From Inquilinus sp. (lineage in GTDB: Bacteria; Pseudomonadota; Alphaproteobacteria; DSM-16000; Inquilinaceae): a DNA stretch of 13,197 bases. The stretch spans positions 1 to 13,197 of the forward strand of contig JABDIP010000341.1 of the NCBI GenBank assembly GCA_013003675.1, read 5' to 3'. Shown here piece after piece: positions 1-6,017 of this stretch (position 1 is the stretch's first letter; the number at the start of each line of letters is the position of its first letter). The position numbers and the translations under genes were made by a program. Under the pieces are notes generated by a model that worked only from the letters and a program-made list of their open reading frames with translations, was not told where the DNA came from and made no database searches.

Positions 1-170
1 ACGTCGTCATCCACGAAGGCCGCCTGAAGACCCTCAAGCGCTTCAAGGACGAGGTGAAGGAGGTGCGCGAGGGCTACGAGTGCGGCATGGCCTTCGAGAA
101 CTACGACGACATCAAGGTCGGCGACACCATCGAGGCCTTCGAGACCGACGAGGTGGCGCGGGCGCTGTAG
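1..170 (+). CDS. infB: Translation initiation factor IF-2, C-terminal end (partial)
   Basis: The reading frame enters at base 3 and runs 55 codons to a TAG at 168-170. It ends in the fourth beta-barrel domain of IF-2, which in the family binds the acceptor end of fMet-tRNA on the ribosome. The stretch LKTLKRFKDEVKEV followed by GYECGMAFENYDDIKVGD is the characteristic last 50 residues of bacterial IF-2. The GTPase and N-terminal domains lie outside the window. Downstream rbfA, truB, rpsO and pnp fit the standard nusA-infB operon, which supports the call independently. Confidence 0.96.
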   Translation, partial: VVIHEGRLKTLKRFKDEVKEVREGYECGMAFENYDDIKVGDTIEAFETDEVARAL

Positions 171-196
171 GCGTCGGCGGCCTGATCAACAAACGA

Positions 197-244
197 GAGA
201 CTGACTCACGGTTTGCACCGCCTCGGTGCAAACCGATCAGGCTC
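197..244 (+). repeat. Copy A of a dispersed 48-base palindromic element (module 2 only)
   Basis: The element has a 13-base left flank (GAGACTGACTCAC), a 25-base hairpin at 210-234 and a 10-base right flank (GATCAGGCTC). The hairpin has a perfect 11-bp stem, GGTTTGCACCG against CGGTGCAAACC, with a CCT loop. The flanks can also pair imperfectly (GAG-CTGA with TCAG-CTC). Related copies lie at 2218-2265 (+) and 8294-8341 (-), with the same total length and nearly the same flanks. The companion GATCAAGAT palindrome seen upstream of the other copies is absent; only a TGATC (183-187) and a shortened spacer precede this one. It lies between infB and rbfA and is oriented with them. Function is unknown. 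Confidence 0.85.
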
Positions 245-256
245 TGGCCGGCATCG

Positions 257-288
257 GCCCGGACCCCGCCCGGCGGGCGGGGTCGGGC
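257..288 (+). other. Very stable GC hairpin in the infB-rbfA interval
   Basis: GACCCCGCCC (262-271) and GGGCGGGGTC (275-284) are perfect complements around a GGC loop. GCCC (257-260) and GGGC (285-288) extend the stem to 14 bp with one bulged G. No T-tract follows, so it is not a standard intrinsic terminator. It could be a pause, processing or 3'-end-protecting structure between the infB and rbfA messages; that role is inference. Confidence 0.6.
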
Positions 289-314
289 ATGTCAGGCGGA
301 ATGGACCGGACATC

Positions 315-728
315 ATGAGCGATCGAGCCAGGAAAGCACCGTCGCAGCGGGCGCTGCGGGTCGGCGAGGAGCTGCGCCACGTCCTGTCGGCGATCCTGGC
401 GCGTGGCGAATTGCGCGATCCGGTCCTGCAGGACGTCTCGGTGACCGTCTCCGAGGTCCGCGTCAGCGCCGATTTGCGCACCGCCACCGCCTATGTCCTG
501 CCGCTCGGCGGCAAGGAGGTGGCGCCGGTGGTAGAGGCGCTGCGCCGCGCCGCGCCGTTCCTGCGCGGTCAGATCGGCCGGGCGGTGCGGCTGCGCCACA
601 CCCCGCAGCTTGAAATCGAGGCCGATCGGACCTTCGAGTATGCCGAGCGCATCGCCACCCTGCTGCATAACGCCGAGCCAGGCACCGATCCGGGCGCCGG
701 GCCGGGCGGGGAGGGCGACGATGGCTAG
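315..728 (+). CDS. rbfA: Ribosome-binding factor A
   Basis: This 137-residue protein matches the RbfA family in length and pattern. RbfA is a small single-KH-fold cytoplasmic protein that binds the free 30S subunit and assists late 16S rRNA 5'-end maturation, especially in the cold. The N-terminal helix RVGEELRHVLSAIL and the strand segment VSVTVSEVRVSADLRTATAY are typical, and the tail is acidic and Gly-rich. I chose the ATG at 315 because the protein then begins MSDRARKAPSQRALRVGEE, as in relatives. A longer frame from a TTG at 213 would run through the upstream hairpins. The ribosome binding site is weak (GGA a few bases upstream), which suggests dependence on upstream translation or leader structure. 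The gene overlaps truB by 8 bases. Confidence 0.94.
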   Translation: MSDRARKAPSQRALRVGEELRHVLSAILARGELRDPVLQDVSVTVSEVRVSADLRTATAYVLPLGGKEVAPVVEALRRAAPFLRGQIGRAVRLRHTPQLEIEADRTFEYAERIATLLHNAEPGTDPGAGPGGEGDDG

Positions 729-1686
729 GCGCCGCGGCCGGCCGGTGCATGGCTGGCTGGTGATCGACAAGCCGGTCGGCATGACCTCCACCCAGGTGGT
801 GGGCCGGGCGCGGCGCCTGCTGGACTCGGCCAAGGCCGGCCATGGCGGCACCCTGGACCCGAACGCCACCGGCGTGCTGCCGATCGCCTTCGGCGAGGCG
901 ACCAAGACCGTCGCCTATGCCATGCAGGGCCGGAAGACCTATCGCTTCACCGTACGCTGGGGCGAGGCCCGGGAAACCGACGATGTCGAGGGCGCGGTTT
1001 CCGGGACCAGCCCGGTGCGGCCGGACCGCGCCGCGATCGAGGCCGTTCTGCCGCGCTTCACCGGCGTGATTCAGCAGGTGCCGCCGGTCTATTCGGCGAT
1101 CAAGGTCGACGGCAACCGGTCCTACGATCTGGCCCGCGCCGGCGAGGCGGTGGCGCTCGCGGCGCGTCCGGTGCGCATCGACAGCCTCGAACTGCTCGAG
1201 CAGCCCGACGCCGATCACGCGGTGTTCGAGGCCGAATGCGGCAAGGGTGCCTATATCCGCGCCCTGGCCCGCGACATGGCGCAGGCGCTGGGAACGCTCG
1301 GCCATTTGACGGCGATCCGCCGGCTGTCGGTCGGCCCGTTTGGCATCGACGACTCGATAACACTTGATCATTTGGCCGCATTGGCGGAAAAGACCGCGGC
1401 GGAAAGCGCACTGCTTCCGGTCGAGACGCCGCTGGACGACATCCCGGCGGTCGCCCTGACCGAGGCGGAAGCGCAGCGGATGCGAAACGGCAATCACGTC
1501 GCCCTGCTCCGCCGGTCCGATCGGGACCGGCTGGCACGGCTGGCGGAAGATGCCGAGGCGGGCCGAGGCGGCTCGGACGATGCGATCGTCCTCGCCGTGG
1601 TCCCGACACCGGACGGCGATCGTCCGGTGGCCCTTGCCCGGCTCGACGGGGCGGAATTGCATCCGGTGCGTATTCTCAATCTCTGA
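721..1686 (+). CDS. truB: tRNA pseudouridine(55) synthase TruB
   Basis: TruB converts U55 in the T-loop of tRNAs to pseudouridine. The 321-residue product starts MARRRGRPVHGWLVIDKPVG and carries the catalytic block GHGGTLDPNATGVLP, in which Asp46 is the expected catalytic aspartate. Other family motifs are KTYRFTVRWG, the PPVYSAIKVDG block and the KGAYIRALARDMA block near residues 178-190. The last roughly 70 residues match the TruB C-terminal region in position. The ATG at 721 is preceded by a purine-rich GGGGAGG and lies inside the end of rbfA, an 8-base overlap that implies translational coupling. Placement between rbfA and rpsO is the usual one. Confidence 0.96.
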   Translation: MARRRGRPVHGWLVIDKPVGMTSTQVVGRARRLLDSAKAGHGGTLDPNATGVLPIAFGEATKTVAYAMQGRKTYRFTVRWGEARETDDVEGAVSGTSPVRPDRAAIEAVLPRFTGVIQQVPPVYSAIKVDGNRSYDLARAGEAVALAARPVRIDSLELLEQPDADHAVFEAECGKGAYIRALARDMAQALGTLGHLTAIRRLSVGPFGIDDSITLDHLAALAEKTAAESALLPVETPLDDIPAVALTEAEAQRMRNGNHVALLRRSDRDRLARLAEDAEAGRGGSDDAIVLAVVPTPDGDRPVALARLDGAELHPVRILNL

Positions 1687-1700
1687 CCTTGGAGTACACG

Positions 1701-1970
1701 ATGTCGATCACTCCTGAGCGTAAGCAGGAAGTCATCGCCGAACACGCCCGTGCGACGGCGGATACCGGTTCACCGGAAGTCCAGGTAGCGATCCTCACCG
1801 AGCGGATCGTCAACCTGACCGACCATCTGAAGATCCATAAGCACGATTTCCATTCGCGCCGCGGTCTGCTGATGATGGTCGGCCAGCGGCGTCGGCTGCT
1901 GGACTATCTGAAGCGCAAGAAGCACGGCCGCTACGAAGAGATCGTGAAGCGACTTGGGCTGCGGCGCTAA
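1701..1970 (+). CDS. rpsO: 30S ribosomal protein S15
   Basis: The product is 89 residues, the canonical length for bacterial S15, a primary 16S rRNA-binding protein of the 30S platform. The signature TGSPEVQVAILTERI is followed by LKIHKHDFHSRRGLL, then the basic QRRRLLDYLKRK segment and a KRLGLRR end. The start is fixed by a GGAG at 1691-1694, six bases before the ATG. A slightly longer frame from a TTG at 1689 would include the Shine-Dalgarno itself and is not believed. The gene follows truB by 14 bases and precedes pnp, the widespread rpsO-pnp arrangement. A likely intrinsic terminator follows at about 2085-2113. Confidence 0.98.
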   Translation: MSITPERKQEVIAEHARATADTGSPEVQVAILTERIVNLTDHLKIHKHDFHSRRGLLMMVGQRRRLLDYLKRKKHGRYEEIVKRLGLRR

Positions 1971-2084
1971 TCGGGCCGGGGCGCCGGACGGCACGTCGTC
2001 GATGCCTCTTCGCGGCCGATGCTGGTTCGCGACGGCAAGATCATTGCGCGGCTCTCCTGGGAGGTGCCGTGACGCGGCGAAGCA

Positions 2085-2113
2085 CGTCGATCCGATGGCG
2101 GATCGGCGCTTTT
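2085..2113 (+). terminator. Probable rho-independent terminator or attenuator after rpsO
   Basis: CGTCGATCCG (2085-2094) pairs with CGGATCGGCG (2099-2108) as a 10-bp stem with one T-G wobble and an ATGG loop. It is followed by C and TTTT (2110-2113). The T-run is short, so partial readthrough into pnp is likely. Confidence 0.6.
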
Positions 2114-2155
2114 CGTCATGACCAAGGCCGGACCGCATGGCGGCCGCGCCGATCG

Positions 2156-2265
2156 GATCAAGATCGCTTCAGATCAATCGATCTGAGGCGTGAATCTTGA
2201 TCCAACTAGACAGAGTAGAGACTGATTCACGGACGACGCCGTGGCGGCGTAGTCCGATCAGGCTC
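2156..2265 (+). repeat. Copy B of the dispersed element, full two-module form
   Basis: Module 1 (2156-2202) is a palindrome. GATCAAGAT pairs with ATCTTGATC on the outside and GCTTCAGATC with GATCTGAGGC on the inside, around an AATC loop. A 15-base spacer follows (2203-2217). Module 2 (2218-2265) has flanks GAGACTGATTCAC and GATCAGGCTC around a 25-base hairpin at 2231-2255. That hairpin is 11 bp with one G-A mismatch and a TGG loop. Copy C at 8294-8411 on the other strand has the same modules in the same order with the same 15-base spacer. The element lies between rpsO and pnp and reads in their direction. Its age, mobility and function are unknown. Confidence 0.85.
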
Positions 2266-2275
2266 AAGGAGCCGG

Positions 2276-2326
2276 AACGGACAGGGCTCCAACCCATCTG
2301 CCCAATCCGGGGCAGGGGTGTCCGTT
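2276..2326 (+). promoter_or_regulatory. Long stem-loop in the pnp leader abutting the ribosome binding site
   Basis: AACGGACA (2276-2283) is an exact complement of TGTCCGTT (2319-2326). Inside, CCC (2293-2295) pairs with GGG (2316-2318) and CTGCCC (2298-2303) with GGGCAG (2310-2315), giving about 17 bp with bulges. The stem ends one base before GGAAGGA, the pnp Shine-Dalgarno. In E. coli the pnp leader folds into a stem that RNase III cuts and PNPase then degrades, repressing its own translation. This structure is in the equivalent place. The parallel is inferred; the sequence is not homologous by eye. Confidence 0.5.
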
Positions 2327-2342
2327 GGAAGGAATGAACTGA

Positions 2343-4454
2343 ATGTTTCAAGTCTATCGTAAGGAAGTCGACTGGGGCGGCCGCAAGCTGGTCCTCGAAA
2401 CGGGCAAGATCGCCCGTCAGGCCGATGGCGCCGTGCTGGCGACCTACGGGGAGACCGTGGTGCTGTGCACCGCCGTGGCGCAGAGGACGCCCAGGGCCGG
2501 CATCGACTTCTTCCCGCTGACCGTCAACTACCAGGAGAAGACCTTCGCCGCGGGCAAGATCCCGGGCGGGTTCTTCAAGCGCGAGGGCCGGCCGAGCGAG
2601 AAGGAGACGCTCACCTCGCGGCTGATCGACCGGCCGATCCGGCCGCTCTTCGCCAAGGGCTACAAGAACGAGACCCAGGTCATCTGCACCGTGCTGAGCC
2701 ACGATCTGGAGAACGACCCCGACGTCGTCGCCATGGTCGGCGCCTCGGCGGCACTGACGATCTCCGGCATCCCGTTCCTGGGGCCGATCGGCGGCGCCCG
2801 GGTCGGCTATATCGACGGCGAGTACATGCTGAACCCGCAGCTCGACGAGATGAGCAACTCCAGGCTCGACCTCATCCTCGCCGGCACCCAGGAAGGGGTG
2901 CTGATGGTCGAGTCGGAGGCGCATGAGCTGTCCGAGGAGATCATGCTGGGTGCGGTGTCGTTCGGCCACAAGGCGATGCAGCCGGTGATCGACACCATCA
3001 TCGCCCTGGCCGAGGATTGCGCGAAGGACCCGTGGGCGGTGCCCGAGCCGCCGGCCGAGGTCGAGATGGTGCGCGAGAAGCTCGTTGCCGCCTATGCCAA
3101 TGACCTGCGCGAGGCCTACAAGATCGTCGCCAAGCAGGCGCGGGTCGAGGCGGTGGCCGCGATCAAGGCCCAGGCGATCGAGTCGCTGGGCGACGATTCG
3201 GCGGCCCTGGCCGTCGCGTCGGGTGTCTTCAAGGCGATGGAAAGCGATATCGTCCGCGGCAACATCCTGGAGACCGGCCAACGCATCGACGGCCGCGACA
3301 CCAAGACGGTGCGCCAGATCGTCGCCGAGGTGGACGTGCTCGACCGGTCGCACGGTTCGGCCCTGTTCACCCGCGGCGAGACCCAGGCGTTGGTGGTCAC
3401 CACCCTGGGCACCGGCCAGGACGAGCAGATCGTCGACGCGCTCGGCGGGGAGTACCGGGAGCATTTCATGCTTCACTACAACTTCCCGCCCTACTCGGTT
3501 GGCGAAGCGAGTTTCCTGCGCTCGCCCGGCCGTCGTGAGATCGGCCATGGCAAGCTCGCCTGGCGGGCTCTTCACCCGCTGCTGCCGACCAAGGAGGATT
3601 TCCCCTACACGGTCCGCGTGGTCTCGGAGATCACCGAGTCGAACGGCTCCTCGTCGATGGCCACGGTCTGCGGCACCTCGCTGGCGCTGATGGATGCCGG
3701 CGTGCCGCTGAAGCGGCCGGTCGCCGGCATCGCCATGGGGCTGATCAAGGAGAGCGACAAGTTCGCCGTGCTCTCCGACATCCTCGGCGACGAGGACCAT
3801 CTCGGCGACATGGACTTCAAGGTGGCCGGCACCGAAGAAGGCGTCACCTCGTTGCAGATGGACATCAAGATCACCTCGATCACCGAGGAGATCATGCAGG
3901 TCGCCCTGGGCCAGGCCCGGGACGGCCGCCTGCACATCCTCGGCGAGATGGACAAGGCGCTGGGCACCGCCCGGTCCGAGGTCAACCAGAACGCCCCGCG
4001 GATCACCATGTTCTCGGTCCCGAAGGACAAGATCCGCGAGGTCATCGGCACCGGCGGCAAGGTGATCCGCGAGATCTGCGAAACCACCGGCGCCAAGGTC
4101 GACATCGAGGACGACGGCACCATCAAGGTGGCCGCGGTGGACGCCAGCGCCAGCCAGGCCGCGATCGACTGGATCAAGTCGATCGTCGCCGAGCCGGAGG
4201 TCGGGGTGATCTACACCGGCAAGGTGGTCAAGCTGATGGATTTCGGCGCCTTCGTGAACTTCCTCGGCAGCAAGGACGGTCTGGTCCACATCTCCGAACT
4301 GCGGCCCGAGCGGGTCGGCAAGGTCAGCGACGTGGTCAAGCTGGGCGACAGCGTGAAGGTGAAGGTTCTCGGCTTCGACGACCGCGGCAAGGTCAAGCTG
4401 TCCATGAAGATGGTCGATCAGGAGACCGGCAAGGAGCTGGCGCCGGCCGGCTGA
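2343..4454 (+). CDS. pnp: Polynucleotide phosphorylase (polyribonucleotide nucleotidyltransferase)
   Basis: PNPase degrades RNA 3' to 5' using phosphate, releasing nucleoside diphosphates; it acts as a trimer and in many bacteria joins the degradosome. The 703-residue product has the full layout: first RNase PH domain with GRPSEKETLTSRLIDRPIRP, a helical linker, and a second RNase PH domain with FPPYSVGEASFLRSPGRREIGHGKLAWRAL split over conserved blocks. The active-site segment GDMDFKVAG lies near residues 488-496. A KH domain follows with VIGTGGKVIRE (GTGG at 569-572), then a C-terminal S1 domain from about residue 621 (TGKVVKLMDFGAFVNF). The ATG at 2343 follows GGAAGGA by nine bases. A two-codon ATG-AAC-TGA directly abuts the start but is too close to the Shine-Dalgarno to be translated well. 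Confidence 0.98.
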   Translation: MFQVYRKEVDWGGRKLVLETGKIARQADGAVLATYGETVVLCTAVAQRTPRAGIDFFPLTVNYQEKTFAAGKIPGGFFKREGRPSEKETLTSRLIDRPIRPLFAKGYKNETQVICTVLSHDLENDPDVVAMVGASAALTISGIPFLGPIGGARVGYIDGEYMLNPQLDEMSNSRLDLILAGTQEGVLMVESEAHELSEEIMLGAVSFGHKAMQPVIDTIIALAEDCAKDPWAVPEPPAEVEMVREKLVAAYANDLREAYKIVAKQARVEAVAAIKAQAIESLGDDSAALAVASGVFKAMESDIVRGNILETGQRIDGRDTKTVRQIVAEVDVLDRSHGSALFTRGETQALVVTTLGTGQDEQIVDALGGEYREHFMLHYNFPPYSVGEASFLRSPGRREIGHGKLAWRALHPLLPTKEDFPYTVRVVSEITESNGSSSMATVCGTSLALMDAGVPLKRPVAGIAMGLIKESDKFAVLSDILGDEDHLGDMDFKVAGTEEGVTSLQMDIKITSITEEIMQVALGQARDGRLHILGEMDKALGTARSEVNQNAPRITMFSVPKDKIREVIGTGGKVIREICETTGAKVDIEDDGTIKVAAVDASASQAAIDWIKSIVAEPEVGVIYTGKVVKLMDFGAFVNFLGSKDGLVHISELRPERVGKVSDVVKLGDSVKVKVLGFDDRGKVKLSMKMVDQETGKELAPAG

Positions 4455-4477
4455 CCCGTCAACCGGCGCATTGGGAC

Positions 4478-4504
4478 CGGCTCGGATCGAACCGATCCGG
4501 GCCG
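4478..4504 (+). other. Hairpin in the pnp 3' untranslated region
   Basis: CGGCTCGGATCG (4478-4489) pairs with CGATCCGGGCCG (4493-4504) as a 12-bp stem with one T-G wobble and an AAC loop. No T-run follows. It lies 21 bases ahead of the intrinsic terminator and may protect the 3' end or pause polymerase; that is inference. Confidence 0.5.
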
Positions 4505-4525
4505 TCGATCCTGATATTCGAGAAA

Positions 4526-4554
4526 GGGCGGTCCCGCCGGGGCCGCCCTCTTTT
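4526..4554 (+). terminator. Rho-independent terminator of the infB-pnp unit
   Basis: GGGCGGTCCC (4526-4535) pairs with GGGGCCGCCC (4539-4548) over 10 bp with one T-G wobble and a GCC loop. AGAAA precedes the stem and TCTTTT follows it. This is the clearest terminator in the window and closes the pnp transcript before the next gene. Confidence 0.85.
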
Positions 4555-4681
4555 CGTCGCGCGGTCCGGCGGTCGGGCCCATGACATCGCCGGGAACGGC
4601 TGAAGAAGCCCGGGAACACGTTTGCTTAAGAGTGTTCGTCGATCATGGCGCCGCCGTATCACCGCGCGGGGGACGCGAGTC

Positions 4682-5989
4682 ATGTCCTTGTTCCGGCTGA
4701 TGTTTCTGCTCATGGGGTTGGGGTCGGCGTTGGCCGGCTGCAGCGGCGCGCCCGGAGCCGGGACCGTCGCCGACCGCCCGGACGGGGTCGTCAAGGCCGG
4801 CACCCTGACTTTCGAGGTCTGGCTCGAGGCCTTCCGTGCCGAGGCGCTGGCCACCGGCATCCTGCCCTATTCCCTCGACCTCGCCTTCGCCGACGTCGCC
4901 CCGAACCCGGACGTGCTGGAGCGCGACCGCCGCCAGCCCGAGCTGACCCGGCCGATCTGGTCCTATCTGGCCGGCGCCGTCGATGAGGGACGGGTCGCCC
5001 GCGGCCGGCGCATGCTCGAGCGCCACGGTGCCGCCCTGGCGGTGGCCGGGCGCGGGTACGGCGTGCCGCCGGAAATCATCGTCGCGATCTGGGGCATGGA
5101 GACCGACTACGGCACTTTCTTCGGCGGTTTCGACGTGGTCGAGGCGCTTTCCACCCTGGCCTATGACGGCCGCCGCGCCGACTTCGCCCGCAGCGAATTG
5201 CTGGCGGCGCTGCGCATCCTGCAGAATGGCGACGTCGCTGCCGGCGGCCTGGCGGGCAGTTGGGCCGGCGCCATGGGCCACACCCAGTTCATGCCGACGA
5301 CCTATCTGAACCGCGCCATCGACGCCGACGGCGACGGCCGCCGCGATATCTGGGGCAGCCTGCCGGACGTCTTCGCCTCGACCGCCAACTATCTGGCCGA
5401 GGCCGGCTGGCGCGGCGGCGAGCCGACCGTCGAGGAGATCGCGCTGCCGGCCGATTTCGATTGGGAACTGGCCGAGGTCGATATTCGCGTTCCGACGATC
5501 GAGCGCCGGCTCGTCGAATGGCGGACGCTCGGCATCCGCTATGCGGACGGCGGCGCGCTCCCCGCCACGGAGCGGCGGGCGACGGTGCTGCTGCCCGCCG
5601 GCAATGCCGGGCCGGCCTTCCTGGTCGGAGCCAATTTCCGCGCCCTGCTCGACTACAACAACGCCACCAGCTACGCCCTGTCGGTCGCCCATCTGGCCGG
5701 CCGGCTGGCCGGCGACGGCCCGTTCCTCGCCGCCTGGCCGGTCGACGAACCGTCCCTGACCCATGATGACGGCATCGAACTGCAGCGCCTGCTCGACGAG
5801 CTCGGCTACGCGCCAGGGCCGATCGACGGCATCGTCGGGCCGATGACCCGCGCCTCGGTCCGTTTGTTCCAGCGCGACGCGGGCCGGCCGCCGGACGGCT
5901 TTCCCACCGTCGCCCTGCTCGACCAGCTCCGCCGCACCCACGCGCTGGTGAGCGGCCAGGGCGGCGCATCGGGCACGGAGCCGCTATAG
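4682..5989 (+). CDS. Lipoprotein lytic murein transglycosylase, MltB type, with peptidoglycan-binding domain
   Basis: The 435-residue product begins with a lipoprotein signal peptide (MSLFRLMFLLMGLGSALAGC), giving lipidation at Cys20 and a likely periplasmic, membrane-anchored location. The SLT_2/MltB-like core follows. AIWGMETDYG places the catalytic glutamate at Glu140; these enzymes cleave the MurNAc-GlcNAc bond to leave 1,6-anhydroMurNAc. GSWAGAMGHTQFMPTTY (about 192-208) is the substrate-groove block, and DADGDGRRDIWG (about 214-225) resembles the calcium-binding EF-hand loop of E. coli Slt35. Residues about 360-420 form a PG_binding_1 repeat (IELQRLLDELGY to VRLFQRDAG). The ATG at 4682 has GGGGGA eight bases upstream and puts the lipobox at the right distance; a TTG at 4622 would add a basic tail before the signal. 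The gene is alone between the pnp terminator and a convergent cyclase gene. Confidence 0.92.
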   Translation: MSLFRLMFLLMGLGSALAGCSGAPGAGTVADRPDGVVKAGTLTFEVWLEAFRAEALATGILPYSLDLAFADVAPNPDVLERDRRQPELTRPIWSYLAGAVDEGRVARGRRMLERHGAALAVAGRGYGVPPEIIVAIWGMETDYGTFFGGFDVVEALSTLAYDGRRADFARSELLAALRILQNGDVAAGGLAGSWAGAMGHTQFMPTTYLNRAIDADGDGRRDIWGSLPDVFASTANYLAEAGWRGGEPTVEEIALPADFDWELAEVDIRVPTIERRLVEWRTLGIRYADGGALPATERRATVLLPAGNAGPAFLVGANFRALLDYNNATSYALSVAHLAGRLAGDGPFLAAWPVDEPSLTHDDGIELQRLLDELGYAPGPIDGIVGPMTRASVRLFQRDAGRPPDGFPTVALLDQLRRTHALVSGQGGASGTEPL

Positions 5990-6017
5990 GGCCGGAATCC
6001 GGCGGGCATGGCGGGCT

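Larger units (their letters stand above)
1971..2342. other. 372-base rpsO-pnp intergenic region
   Basis: In order it holds a short frame-open stretch with coding-like codon use (1971-2072), a hairpin with T-tract (2085-2113), the two-module dispersed repeat (2156-2265), a long stem-loop (2276-2326) and the pnp ribosome binding site GGAAGGA (2327-2333). No convincing sigma70 promoter was found. An internal pnp promoter is known in this interval in E. coli, so one may exist here in a form I cannot recognise. No full gene is supported. Confidence 0.7.

Noticed and set aside
463..1662. 399-codon open frame on the - strand opposite rbfA and truB
   Set aside because: Mirror frame of GC-rich genes; Arg/Gly/Ala-rich with no family pattern.
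2334..2342. Two-codon ORF (ATG AAC TGA) abutting the pnp start
   Set aside because: It has no spacing from the Shine-Dalgarno, which instead fits the pnp ATG; probably chance.
2169..4619. 816-codon open frame on the - strand opposite pnp
   Set aside because: It lies antisense to an unmistakable pnp and is His/Asp/Leu/Gly-rich low-complexity sequence, as expected from the complement of high-GC codons; it has no recognisable domain.
5991..6003. GCCGG/CCGGC hairpin between the convergent transglycosylase and cyclase genes
   Set aside because: Only 5 bp and no T-run on either strand, so not supported as a bidirectional terminator.
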